From Diphasiastrum complanatum (taxonomy: Eukaryota > Streptophyta > Lycopodiopsida > Lycopodiales > Lycopodiaceae): a stretch of DNA of 64,000 nt. The position numbers and the translations under genes were made by a program. The DNA lies in NCBI GenBank assembly GCA_029204225.1, contig CM055099.1, forward strand, positions 52,642,708-52,706,707, written 5' to 3'. Numbering within the stretch: the stretch's first letter is position 1; each line of letters starts with the position of its first letter. This document shows, piece after piece, positions 32,180 to 41,318 of this stretch. The notes beneath the pieces were generated by a model. It was not told the DNA's origin. It made no database searches and saw only the letters and a program-made list of their open reading frames with translations.

Positions 32180-33159
32180 CTCAGAATACAAGCTTAGAAA
32201 ATGTCGGGCAAGCAAGATCCCAAATTGCTCCACAGAAAGTGGCTCCTTGCATTGCTTGGCAATGACATAAACCTGCAGTGGCATTATGGAAATTGAATAG
32301 CTAGTTAACCCAATGATGTGCACCATTAATGAACTGCATGCAATTTCATTTCATAACTAATGTTTCAAGATAGGGACGAGCAAACACTTCAACAAACATT
32401 AGAATAACTCACCATCAAATGAATACAAATAATAGGAAACAGCATCAAAAAGCGTTGCAATCTATTATGTTAGTGCAAAAATGACCCTCTTAATCCTATG
32501 GAATCTCAACAACGTAAAGCTAAACATTTATATTTGCATGTTTGACGAACAGGGAAGCTGAGTCAAAGAAATAGTTCAAACCTTTCCATAAACTTAAGCA
32601 TACAATATATTATTGGCTTCCCTTATTCTGTCAAGCATAATAACAAAATTGGGTATTGATGAATTCATCTATTCCAATCTTTGATGAGTTTCAAGCTGTG
32701 GTGAATTCATCTATTTCAATCTTTGATGGATTCAGAAGCTGAATCAAATGAGAGAATTCAACATTCTCAAGACAATTAAGCACACAATACTGTTGTTGGC
32801 TTCACTTATTCCCTCGCGGATCGTTTAGGCTGTGCAACTAATAATTTCAAAGCAGATAGTTACATGAATGAGTTTTCCAAGCATGGGGCTCTTCATGCAG
32901 GAGCTGGGGGCTGATCTTAAAGGCCAACAGAATGATTGCCTAGTAAAAGGAAGGAAATGAATGCGCCAAATCAAGAGCAGACCGTGTTTTTTATGGTGTC
33001 CGTTGCCACGATGGCGGAGTTGTCACCATGGGTATAGGCAGCTAGGGAGTGAGAATTGAGCACGACAGAAACGTTCCATTCCACGATCTTCTCCGGAGAG
33101 CCTCTCCACACTCGAGCTACCCTCACCCGCGCCTTCCCGTGCTTGTGATCCAGCTCCAT
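32180..33159 (-). CDS. Urate oxidase (uricase), exons 1 and 2 only
   Basis: Urate oxidase converts uric acid to 5-hydroxyisourate in the peroxisome (purine breakdown, ureide synthesis). Exon 1 is 33159-32983: MELDHKHGKARVRVARVWRG, EKIVEWNVSV and GDNSAIVATDTIKNT, the conserved uricase N-terminus with the DNS and ATDTIKNT blocks. Donor at 32982 (GTCTGC), acceptor CTGCAG at 32273. Exon 2 is 32272-32180 (93 nt, in phase): VYVIAKQCKEPLSVEQFGIL and LARHFLSLYSE, with donor GTGAAT. The next expected exon (EKPWERV block) is not seen before the gypsy element at 31701 or left of it in the window. The gene is therefore truncated, or its next intron is very long. The ATG choice fits the family start. Confidence 0.8.
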
Positions 33160-33320
33160 AGCTCGCTCGATCGCCCTCTCTCCCTCTCTCTTTCTCTCTC
33201 TCGCACCGATGAATTGTCGTTGATGAAGAGGAAGACGAGGAGGAAAGAGGAATGAGCGCTTTGATGTGGGAGGAAGAATAAAAGTGCAAATATATATATA
33301 TATATACATGGAGCCCATGT
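33160..33320 (-). promoter_or_regulatory. Urate oxidase 5' region: TATA repeat and GA-rich leader
   Basis: On the minus strand an alternating TATATATATATA (33306-33291) lies about 130-150 bases before the ATG, followed by a GA-rich tract (33206-33172) just upstream of the start. A TATA box role is inferred from position. Confidence 0.45.
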
Positions 33321-33459
33321 GATCTATACTTTACCCCCATGTCCATTAGCCCCCTCAAACCCCATGTTTCTTATACAGTCTTTCCATGAGACGCCATTTA
33401 CCTTGGCATTGTGTGACGGTTTTTAACATCATGGGTTGGTGATGAACGGGTGAGCGGGT

Positions 33460-34473
33460 TTGCAAATTTATTTGAACATTCTTCCTTTCCAACAACATCT
33501 TCGTGCGGCCAAGAATCTCATTCCTCCACCTGTGCGAGCTTCTTTGCCTCCCTTTGAGTCTTTGCTTAGCCATCAGCGTGCTCATTTTCAGAAGTATCTT
33601 TTGGAGCGCTTCCACTCTCATGCTTTCACTCAGCTTCTCATTGATTCACTTTCCGATGAGACTCGAGCTCGCCTTTTGTCTTGTGCAGGCCCGGGTGCTG
33701 GTGCTTGGCTTGTTGCGCGTCCTGTTATTCCACACTTGCGCCTTTCTTCAGAGTTGTTTCTCACCGCTCTTTGGGTTAGGTTGGGTCTCCCTCATCCAGT
33801 GCTGGCAGGTTTGACAAAATCTTCATGTGGTCACCCTGTTGATCCTATTGGCACTCATCTTATGCGTTGCCCTTCTGGCGGAGAGCGTACTGCGACTCAT
33901 GATTCCATTCGTGACGTATTGGCATCTATTGCTCATGAGTGCGGCTTTCATGTTGTTCGGGAGCAGACCCACATCTTGCCTATGTCTGATTCACAGTCGC
34001 CTCGGCGTCGAGTTGATCTTGTTCTTTCGCGCGAGGGGATTCGCACGCTTGGGGATGTTGCTGTTGCTGATCCTTCGCGGCCTGACCTCCTTCGTCGTGC
34101 TTCAACTACTCAGGGTGCCGCTGCTTCTCATGCAGCTCTAGATAAAGAGCGAGATTATTCACATCGCACTCCTGGAGAAGGTTTTATGTCTTTTGCTTTG
34201 GAAACATATGGGTGCCTGCATAAGAAATTCGATGATTTTCTATCATCCTGTGCAGGTTTTGCAGCGAAACTCCAAGGTCGTGATGCCTCACCTTTATCTA
34301 TCATTACGGCTTATTATCGTCAACGAGTTTCGATGACTTTACAACGCACTCAGGCACTTGCAATACTTCGACGTGCCGTAGTTGCAGGAACGGCTGCTTC
34401 ACAGCTTCCTGCACTACCTAAACTTCCAACTGTCTTAACTAGCGATTTACAACAAGCAGTAGGCTTTATGTAA
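33460..34473 (+). CDS. C-terminal region of R2-type LINE polyprotein (zinc site and restriction-like endonuclease)
   Basis: 337 codons without interruption. GPGAGAWLVARPV and ALWVRLGLPHPVL lead to a CCHC-like cluster, CGHPVDPIGTHLMRCPSGGE (about residues 123-142), followed by HDSIRDVLASIAHECGFHVV. Then SPRRRVDLVLS and LGDVAVADPSRPDLL (about 185-210), which have the spacing of the PD-(D/E)xK-type nuclease at the C-terminus of R2-like non-LTR elements. The helical end (YYRQRVSMTLQRTQALAILR) is also usual in the plant homologues. Reverse transcriptase is missing by 5' truncation. Absence of any stop suggests a recent insertion. The Met at 33460 is not a natural start. Confidence 0.6.
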   Translation: MQIYLNILPFQQHLRAAKNLIPPPVRASLPPFESLLSHQRAHFQKYLLERFHSHAFTQLLIDSLSDETRARLLSCAGPGAGAWLVARPVIPHLRLSSELFLTALWVRLGLPHPVLAGLTKSSCGHPVDPIGTHLMRCPSGGERTATHDSIRDVLASIAHECGFHVVREQTHILPMSDSQSPRRRVDLVLSREGIRTLGDVAVADPSRPDLLRRASTTQGAAASHAALDKERDYSHRTPGEGFMSFALETYGCLHKKFDDFLSSCAGFAAKLQGRDASPLSIITAYYRQRVSMTLQRTQALAILRRAVVAGTAASQLPALPKLPTVLTSDLQQAVGFM

Positions 34474-34566
34474 ATACTCTGCGAGATTGTTGCTTTGTTA
34501 TACTTGTACAATATCTCAATTCGCCTTATGGCCTTTACGCTTTTTACATGCATTCCTTTGTACTCT

Positions 34567-34582
34567 GATGGGTTTTCCCATC
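34567..34582 (+). other. 3' hairpin of the restriction-like-endonuclease LINE
   Basis: GATGGG (34567-34572), TTTT loop, CCCATC (34577-34582), then TTTTATTAATAAAAACA to the end of the element. Confidence 0.6.
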
Positions 34583-34999
34583 TTTTATTAATAAAAACAG
34601 GAAGTTCTCCAACGTAGGATATCTCTCATATAGGATGAGTCACAAAGAGCTTCAGGAAGTCGAGCGGCACCTCGAAGACTACCTGAAGAAGTGCTTCATT
34701 AAGCCAAGTAAGTCACCATGGGTTGCACCGATCCTTTTAGTTAAGAAAAAGGATGGATCGATGCGCATGTGTGTTGATTATCGTGCCCTGAGTAAGGTCA
34801 CGGTAAAGGATAGATATCCTCTTCGTAGGTAGTAGGATAGATGATCTGTTTGATCACTTATTAAAAGCGAAATTTTTCACTAAAATTGATTTAAGATCGG
34901 GATATCATCAAGTTCGGATAGTGTAGGTGATGCCCTCAAGATGGCTTTCCGAACTTGGTCTGGACACTTTGAGTTTTTGGATCTTCGCTTTGGGTTAAT

Positions 35000-35475
35000 T
35001 TCTTGAGGGCATAAACTATAGCATACAGCACCTTCTCATAGGTGGAATAATTCCGTTGAACCGCATCCAATTTCTTTCTCTCAAATGCCAATGGGTGCCC
35101 ATTCTGCAATAGAACCGCACCAACAACCTCTTCATTGGCATCTGTCTCAACCACGAATGGTTGAGTAGGATCGGGCAAAGCTTCTTTGCTGGGCTTCTCC
35201 CCACGAAAAAGCTTTGCCTTTTCCTCTTAGCAAATCTGTCATCGGAGTTGCTAGCTTGGCGTAACCTTGGATGAACTTTCGGTAATACCCAACAAGGCCT
35301 AGGAAGATTTGCAACTCTTCCACATTACTAGGCATTGGCCACTGTAAAATGGCAGCCACTTTCTCAGAGTCCATATTGATTTCCTCATTTGTGATCACAT
35401 GCCCCAAGTACTTTACCTTTTCTATGAAAAATGCACACTTTTCTTTCTTAGCAAAAAAGGAATTCTCGCATTCAT
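35000..35475 (-). pseudogene. Inverted part of Gypsy-2: RT thumb and RNase H
   Basis: Minus strand: ENSFFAKKEKCAFFIEKVKY, LGHVITNEEINMDSEKVAAI, LQIFLGLVGYYRKFIQGYAK, LATPMTDLLRGKGKAFSW, then, after a frameshift near 35200, PFVVETDANEEVVGAVLLQN and LAFERKKLDAVQRNYSTYEK. This is the normal continuation of the RT on the other strand, so the block has been flipped in place. Confidence 0.75.
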
Positions 35476-35559
35476 GCTGATGTATGGGTATCAACCTCGA
35501 GCCCCAATGGCAGTGGGACTCGAGAGAGAGTAGATACAAATTGTCAAGTATTTTCTCCA

Positions 35560-36104
35560 AGACATGTTGAGATGTTAAAGGTTGCTAAAGAGAAAGTCCG
35601 ATAGGCGCAAGTGTGATCTTGACATTACGCAAATAAAACCCGTAGAGTAGTAGCCTTTAAGGAAGGAGATGAAGTTTATTTGCCAGTTCCAGATAAATCT
35701 GAAACTCTACCTACAGGTAAGTGTCCGAAGTTATCTCCTAGACATTGTGGACCATTTGGTACTAAAGAGAGTTGGAGACTCGGCTTATAAACTGACTTTG
35801 CCAGAAGGGTCCAAGGTGCACCTAATCTTCCATGTCAGTAGACTGAAGAGAGTGCTCAGGGACGGAGATCAAGTGATTTCCCACCAGGTACCCTGTGAGG
35901 AATTGAGGTCTTTGCCACATGAGCTAGAAGAGATCCTGGATACACGGGAACATAGGTCGAGGAATGCGGTATCTCGTGAAGTGGAAGGATCAGACAGCCG
36001 AAGAGGCTACCTGGGAGAGAGCCAATGTTCTTCGTAAGAGATATCCTACCTTCCTTACCGAAAAAGTAACTTTCAAGGCCGAAAGCTTTTAAGGGGGGAA
36101 GTGT
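35560..36104 (+). pseudogene. Gypsy-2 integrase end, chromodomain piece and polypurine tract
   Basis: YANKTRRVVAFKEGDEVYLP and LSPRHCGPF show the integrase C-terminal module. ILDTREHRSRNAVSRE followed in another frame by VKWKDQTAEEATWERA is a chromodomain split by a frameshift. The purine tract at 36091-36101 precedes the LTR start. Confidence 0.65.
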
Positions 36105-36444
36105 GTTAGGGCATCAGTAGTACCGTAAGGAGTAGCCTTCCATGCTAGGTGGGACCTGGGTCTGCTCATTAGCAACCTCAAGATCTTCATGGGACGCATT
36201 AACAAAAGTAGTATGGAGGTGAGGCACCATGATTGGTGTCGATGTCCATTGAAGCAATTATTTTTTTTACCTAGTATGCATACTTGACATTGAATGTGTT
36301 GTGGACCCCCTTTGCAACCCGTGGCAGAGGTGATCTGAGCTAAAGTACTAGACAATATGAAGATGTAATATATCTTCAATAGGTAGTTGTGCGCGTTCCT
36401 CGATAATTTGCATCAACGTCATTAGCATCAGACCTGTTCATTGT

Positions 36445-36855
36445 AGTTACGAATAGAGCCACAGCTGATCTAGAGCTAAGCTATGAAAGCATCACATAAG
36501 CAAGACTTAAGCTATGAAAGCAGCACATAAGCAAGACTTAGCCCTAGAAAGCAAGAAAGAGAGAGATTAAGGAGGGTAAAGAGAGAGATCAATATCATCA
36601 GCTGAATAACAAATGACACAGTTTCCCTACTTATAGCCAAGAGGAAGCCCTAAAAGGGATAATAGTGCGCCCTCCAAGAAGGCCTCGACTCTCCAATAAT
36701 ATGTCCAAATGGCCTAATAATGAATAATAAGGCCAAAGGCCAACCATATAGTCTAAGCGTCACTAATGAATATAAAAGGGCTCAAGGCCTGCTTATGCAT
36801 AAAGTAAAGTAAATGTAAATGGACGCGGCGAATGTAATGAGCGGAGTCCATAACT
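36445..36855 (-). repeat. Gag-only element, 3' LTR
   Basis: 411 bp. Contains a 30-base tandem duplication (CTATGAAAGCA followed by CACATAAGCAAGACTTA, twice, about 36480-36540), also present in the other LTR. This LTR shows the empty site of the SINE (CACTAATGAATA at about 36761). Confidence 0.85.
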
Positions 36856-36902
36856 CTCCCTGGCACAAAAGAAAAAGATCCAACTGCCAAAAAGAAACTG
36901 GA

Positions 36903-37591
36903 TCAAGTAGCAGCAAGCCCTGGTGCATCAACAACTAGAACAATCCACAAGTGCAGCAAGAGCACGATCCTGATCCGCAAGTGATGGCGTATGATAAAAG
37001 ACATCAATAGGCTCCCATGTGGCCTCCTCAATAGGACGACCATCCCAATGGATCGAAAACTGAATCTGTCGGCAGCGTCGACTATGGTGAAGGCGAACCT
37101 GGTGCATGGTAGCTGGTAAGAAAGGGAACAGCTCAAGATCAACATCATGGCGACGAAGGAAACATCTCAGCCGCGTCATCAGAAACCAAGCAATATGGAA
37201 CATACCAATCCATCATAGGATACACCAAAAATGGATGGAGAATCGGATGACCCATCGGAACTGGCCGCCCAAAGTACACACCAGGCGCACAAGTGAGGAA
37301 TAGAAGAAATGCACTGGAACGAGGAACATGATCCGCAACATCAGTAGCAAGCATCGGAGCAATATCCACGTGTAGCTGAGAATGAGTATCAAAGCACATA
37401 TGAGCAACACTGAAGTATATGGCGACAACATCCCCAAAAACTATCCAAGAGAGGAGAAGGAATTCTCTCAAGGTACCCTGATGGTCTCGGAACACCAGAA
37501 CAAAGTGGCAACTCAGCATCAGAGACCAAGCGATATGGAGCAACCTGAAATGACAGGGAACCTGAAGATCACCCAGACAAAGACCCAGCAT
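36903..37591 (-). pseudogene. Gag-only element: chromodomain-like C-terminal region
   Basis: The minus-strand frame 37203-36928 reads CRQIQFSIHWDGRPIEEATW followed by EPIDVFY, a chromodomain-like strand-helix pattern with the W..P...ATWEP signature of gypsy chromodomains. Upstream, the frame 37591-37145 contains unassigned hydrophobic sequence that I cannot match to pol. How these frames connect to gag is unclear; stops intervene. Confidence 0.5.
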
Positions 37592-37847
37592 ATAAGTGCC
37601 CTAGATAAGCAATAGGACCATCTGGCAAATATTCTCGAATGAAAAATGTGTAATAGTGAGGGCCAAATGCGCATGAATCATGTCAGGAACCGTAGAAATA
37701 TCATGAGGCAGATCACAAACCTCAAGTAGAGATCAATGGAGTAAAGCGAAAGAAGATACAACCTGATCACCAATAGCGAGGGAACTATCAAACGTGGACC
37801 CATGAAGAACCCCATAGAAATCAGCAGGAACATCGGTCATAACAGCC

Positions 37848-38552
37848 TCAAGAGATGGAGATATAGAGACCAATGGAGAAGATACTGCCCCACCACCGAA
37901 CCAGGAGATGGTAAAAAACAACAGCAGTAGTAGGGAGAGGCTGACGGCAATCACGGGCAAAATGGTCAGGACTCTTACAACGAATGCAAAGACGCTGCTG
38001 TTGATGGCCAGCGAACTCTGCAGACGTGTAACGTTGGACAAAAGCAGGTCGAGGAGTCGGAGGACGAGGAGACGAAGGGACAATGGAGAGAGTTGGAACA
38101 GAAGGGGCAGGTGTAGGGGTGGACGTAGCGGGAAAAGATGAAGCAAAAGGATGGGGTCGAGAGAAGCGGGAAGGAAGAGTGTCAGAGTACTTATGCTGTA
38201 AAGTACTGGCAAGAGACATCGCCTCAACAAGTGTGGGAGGACGGAAGGAAGAAACATCATAACGTAAAGCACCACGAAGCCCAGCAATGTAACGAGAAAT
38301 AAGCTCAGTGGGCTGTAGATCTGTGAAAAGATAAGAAAGCTCCATAAGCTGATCTGTATAAGAAGCAAGATCACTGCTCTGAGTGAGACTACGGAATGCA
38401 TCATGTTGGCGGTCAAGCCATTGAGGGTCAATCATAGCATGACGGAGGTCACGGCGAAAAGTATGCCATAAATGGAGCCCTTCCCGATCAGGATCAGCTC
38501 TATAAACTCGCCACCATGTGGCGGCGCGTCTATCTAAATGTAAAGCAGCCAA
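37848..38552 (-). CDS. Gag capsid domain with zinc knuckle
   Basis: The minus strand encodes a retrotransposon gag domain: AALHLDRRAATWWRVYRADP, LWHTFRRDLRHAMIDPQWLD, SLTQSSDLASYTDQLMELSY, FTDLQPTELISRYIAGLRGA, then a Pro/Ser linker and the zinc knuckle CIRCKSPDHFARDC (about residues 185-198). Gag assembles the particle that packages the RNA. The frame ends 35 residues after the knuckle without reaching a protease. Its N-terminal part probably lies in 39055-38621, separated by a frame change or stop near 38590-38620. Confidence 0.75.
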   Translation of the reverse strand: MAALHLDRRAATWWRVYRADPDREGLHLWHTFRRDLRHAMIDPQWLDRQHDAFRSLTQSSDLASYTDQLMELSYLFTDLQPTELISRYIAGLRGALRYDVSSFRPPTLVEAMSLASTLQHKYSDTLPSRFSRPHPFASSFPATSTPTPAPSVPTLSIVPSSPRPPTPRPAFVQRYTSAEFAGHQQQRLCIRCKSPDHFARDCRQPLPTTAVVFYHLLVRWWGSIFSIGLYISIS

Positions 38553-38620
38553 CTGGATCTTCTGAGGATCAGTCTCAGGGTAGATCTGAAAATATGTGTC
38601 AAGCTTAACAAACTAATTCT

Positions 38621-39055
38621 CTAATAAGTTCCCGTTAGAGGAACCGGAATGGTAGCAAGTTGTACCCTATCACGAAAGTCTCGAGCAAAGTGTGGCTCAG
38701 GAAGTGGGGGACGTGAAAAGAAACCAGGAGGTGGGTTAGGTGGAATGAACGGTCCACCACCAGGCTGACTAGCAGAGGAAGATGGAAATCCAAATGGAGG
38801 GGGAGTCCCAAATGAAGGAAAAACAGGAGCTTTACCGGGACCATGAGGCTGTAAAGAATCAATCTGTGACTCCATAGTAGCAAAGCCGGTCATAACGGTA
38901 TCGAAGCGAAGAACGAGGCCAGAAAGGGTCTCATCCATGCGACGAAACTGATCGGATAAGGTTTCCTGAGTAGTCTCACTCGGGGTAGGTGAATGTGCCA
39001 TAATGATAGTGGAAGGAATAGACGAAAACTTGAGAGAGCGGACTCTTGTCGTCAC
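38621..39055 (-). CDS. Gag N-terminal part, Pro/Gly-rich
   Basis: 144 codons on the minus strand. ETLSDQFRRMDETLSGLVLR and FDTVMTGFATMESQIDSLQP form a short coiled-coil-like region, followed by a Pro/Gly/Phe-rich linker (GPFIPPNPPPGFFSR). This is usual upstream of the capsid domain in plant gypsy gag. It is not in frame with 38552-37848, so one lesion separates them. Confidence 0.55.
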   Translation of the reverse strand: MTTRVRSLKFSSIPSTIIMAHSPTPSETTQETLSDQFRRMDETLSGLVLRFDTVMTGFATMESQIDSLQPHGPGKAPVFPSFGTPPPFGFPSSSASQPGGGPFIPPNPPPGFFSRPPLPEPHFARDFRDRVQLATIPVPLTGTY

Positions 39056-39501
39056 CCCAAATTAGTCTATTAAAACCACACCACTATTATCACAACTAAG
39101 AAAGGATAGCAATCAGCAAATGAAAAAAAGTGAAAATGAAGGCTGTAAAAATGCGCTGGACAGCCAGGAGGCAAGTGACAAATTGGAATATCAAACGGAG
39201 TCGGAATTTCGTGAAATTTGGTTGAGGATGGGCGATGGACAGCCTGCAAACAAGGTGTGAAAAAAAACTGTTGCAAACGGAGACAAAAACGGACGAAAGT
39301 GACAGGTATGAAGCGGCTGGACAGCCTGCAAACAAAAGTGAAAAGAGGGTTGAAAATGGAAGGAGGAACGGACGAAAGAGATGAGGGAATTGGGCGCTGG
39401 AGAGCCTTCAAACAAGCTGGAAATGGGTGATGGAGGGTTGGAACTTGGGCGCCGGAAATAATCTGCTCAAAAAAAAAAAAAAAAATTTCCGACCGCCAAA
39501 T

Positions 39502-39523
39502 TTAGCGGAAGTACTTCCGCTAA
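39502..39523. repeat. 22-bp perfect palindrome in the leader
   Basis: Core GCGGAAGTACTTCCGC extended by TTA/TAA on either side. It lies about 180 bases after the primer site in the leader RNA. Self-complementary leader loops serve dimerisation in retroelements; that role is inferred here. Confidence 0.7.
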
Positions 39524-39699
39524 CTATCTGCTAAAGCTCCGCCAAGGAAAATGCTCTGATGGGAGCTGGTCCTCCTCCAAACTGTGCTGAATGGTCCTGA
39601 AGCAAAGAGATGAAAGCCCTCAGCATAGAGAGAAAAATCAGCAAGGAAAATGGGCACCCAATCAAAAGATCAGATCTGAAATTCAGCAATCAGGAAAGT

Positions 39700-39711
39700 G
39701 CTCTGATACCA
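39700..39711 (-). promoter_or_regulatory. Gag-only element primer-binding site
   Basis: TGGTATCAGAGC on the minus strand, touching the LTR end (no spacer). Confidence 0.85.
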
Positions 39712-40245
39712 AGTTACGAATAGAGCCACAACTGATCTAGAGCTAAGCTATGAAAGCATCACATAAGCAAGACTTAAGCTATGAAAGCAGCACATAAGCA
39801 AGACTTAGCCCTAGAAAGCAGGAAAGAGAGAGATTAAGGAGGCTAAAGAGAGAGATCAATATCATAAGCTAAATAACAAATGACACAGTTTCCCTACTTA
39901 TAGCCAAGAGGAAGCCCTAAAAGGAAGCTTCCGGTGGCTAGGGCCCAACAGGGAGGGATAATAGTGCGCCCTCCAAAAAGGCCCCCACTCTCCAGTAATA
40001 TGTCCAAATGGCCTAATAATGAATAATAAGGCCAAAGGTCATCCATATAGTCTAAGTGTCACTAATGAATAAAGATTGGCTCAGTTGGTTAGCTTGGCAT
40101 CCAAAGTTTCTTTGGTCCCAAGTTCGAGCCTCTCCTTGGAAACCAAGAAGCACTAATGAATAAAAAAGAGCCCAAAGCCTGCTTATGCATAGAGTTAAGT
40201 AAATGTAAATGGGCCCGACGAATGTAATAAGCCAAGTCCATAACT
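39712..40245 (-). repeat. Gag-only element, 5' LTR (carrying a SINE)
   Basis: 534 bp; minus the SINE, one target copy and about 32 extra bases near 39925, it matches the 411-bp LTR. Confidence 0.85.
40074..40150 (+). mobile_element. 77-bp tRNA-derived SINE-like insertion
   Basis: Flanked by a perfect 14-bp duplication CACTAATGAATAAA (40060-40073 and 40151-40164). The uninterrupted site is present in the other LTR. The insert has a polymerase III A box (TGGCTCAGTTGG, 40077-40088) and a B box (AGTTCGAGCCTC, about 40121-40132), and ends in a small hairpin CTTGG-AAA-CCAAG. The acceptor stem of a tRNA is missing, so it is not a tRNA gene. No poly(A) tail. Confidence 0.75.
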
Positions 40246-40250
40246 ATTGT

Positions 40251-41318
40251 CTACATTCTTTTTGATTAGGGCTTTTGCACTTGATTATAAGCACTTTTCA
40301 CATATTTGTCATCTCTTTGGACTATAAAGACAAAAATATGCGGGTCACATTGAAAGCATCAGCCTATTGGTGATAAACACGAGTAGTGGCATCTAATTAG
40401 CTAAGGGTATTACTAGCATATTGTGGTATAGAAGGGGATGGGAGGCCATTGTGTGAGTCTCTGGATATATGATTTAGAAGATTCACAAATGACCTAGCCA
40501 CGGCGATTTTTTTGTCCTTGAAGAGCAGCACTTAATTAACTCAATAATATATTGTGTGATAAGCTCTGTTCACTTGATATCATGGAAAGGAGAATTCCAT
40601 GAACTTGTTTTCGTTTTCTTTTTTTCTCAAATGTTTTTATGTATATTTTGGGGCCTTCATGATTATCTTGAGGCTGACACGCAGTAATTTTCTGATTTTT
40701 TTAAGAAACATTGTGTTTTTCGATTTTTCAGGTCTCCGGGCTTTCTAGCAACAATTTGAAGTTCTGTTCTATCTCTGTCACATTTGTTGCCTTTTTGGGT
40801 ATCCCCACTGTCACTGCATGCAGGCGTGCAGCTGCATGTGTGCATGTGTGGATGCCACGAAGGTGCTCGCTCTTTTCTCTCAGATGAACCACTTCTTTGG
40901 ATCATAGTCTGCCACACGAATTCTGTGATTCACACAGAAGCAGTTTTGAAAGAAAGGTGTGAATTTGCGATTCAGCAGAAACTGAAAGCATAGCGCACGG
41001 TTCGAAAGTCCACCACGTTCAAGTTCCTAAGTAATATTCCTGCTGCAATGATTTTTACTTGGAATTAGCATCTCTTCTGGTTAACGTACGTACGATATGA
41101 TATATTCTTCTTGCTTGTAAAAATTTGGAGGTCTTCGCTGCAGATGCTGATAACTTTGCAAACAATTTATAAGCTTTTTGACTTTGGTTGTTACGTACGA
41201 CACAAGATAACACTTCGCTGAAGTGGGAGAGCTCAGCGATCCATTGCTAGGCATCACACTCCCCTGAACTTAATTAATTCCATCTGGACTAGCCTGCGTT
41301 CTGCCTTCCTCAATCTTC
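40251..41318 (+). other. Spacer and probable upstream region of the small gene
   Basis: No exon recognised. A run of short repeated TGCATG/TGTGCATG words lies at 40815-40855. The 41240-41318 part may be promoter or 5' UTR of the following gene. Confidence 0.4.

Larger units (their letters stand above)
33460..34598 (+). mobile_element. 5'-truncated LINE with restriction-like endonuclease
   Basis: Consists of an intact C-terminal coding part (33460-34473) and a 125-base 3' UTR that ends in a hairpin (34567-34582) and TTATTAATAAAAACA. The 5' end lies about 300 bases upstream of the urate oxidase ATG in divergent orientation; the 3' end abuts the gypsy fragment at 34600-34635. This LINE is unrelated to the APE-type family elsewhere in the window. 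Confidence 0.65.
34635..36444 (+). mobile_element. Gypsy-2: gypsy remnant with an inverted internal segment
   Basis: Plus-strand RT pieces (34635-about 34999: [45 protein letters not shown]) are followed by a minus-strand segment (about 35475-35000) encoding the RT thumb and RNase H of the same kind of element, and then plus-strand integrase C-terminus and chromodomain pieces (35560-36060). It ends with a purine tract (AAGGGGGGAAG, 36091-36101) and the start of a 3' LTR (TGTTAGGGCATC at 36104), which is cut by the next element at 36445. Several frameshifts. Confidence 0.7.
36445..40245 (-). mobile_element. Gag-only LTR element with AG...CT LTR ends (TR-GAG-like)
   Basis: LTRs at 36445-36855 and 39712-40245, identical 5-bp flanks ATTGT (36440-36444 and 40246-40250), a primer site touching the 5' LTR, and an interior that encodes a gag protein with zinc knuckle and a chromodomain-like end but no protease, RT or integrase. 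The plus-strand LTR starts AGTTACGAAT and ends CCATAACT, so the termini are AG and CT, not TG and CA. The right LTR is longer because of a 77-bp SINE and about 32 extra bases. It resembles TR-GAG elements, which are thought to borrow pol proteins from relatives. Confidence 0.75.

Noticed and set aside
37733-38431. Leu-rich 232-codon frame on the minus strand resembling a membrane protein
   Set aside because: It overlaps the gag frame 37848-38552, which has capsid and zinc-knuckle motifs; the Leu-rich reading is its shadow.
40074-40150. A tRNA gene
   Set aside because: A and B boxes are present but the acceptor stem is missing and the insert has a 14-bp duplication, so it is a retroposed SINE.
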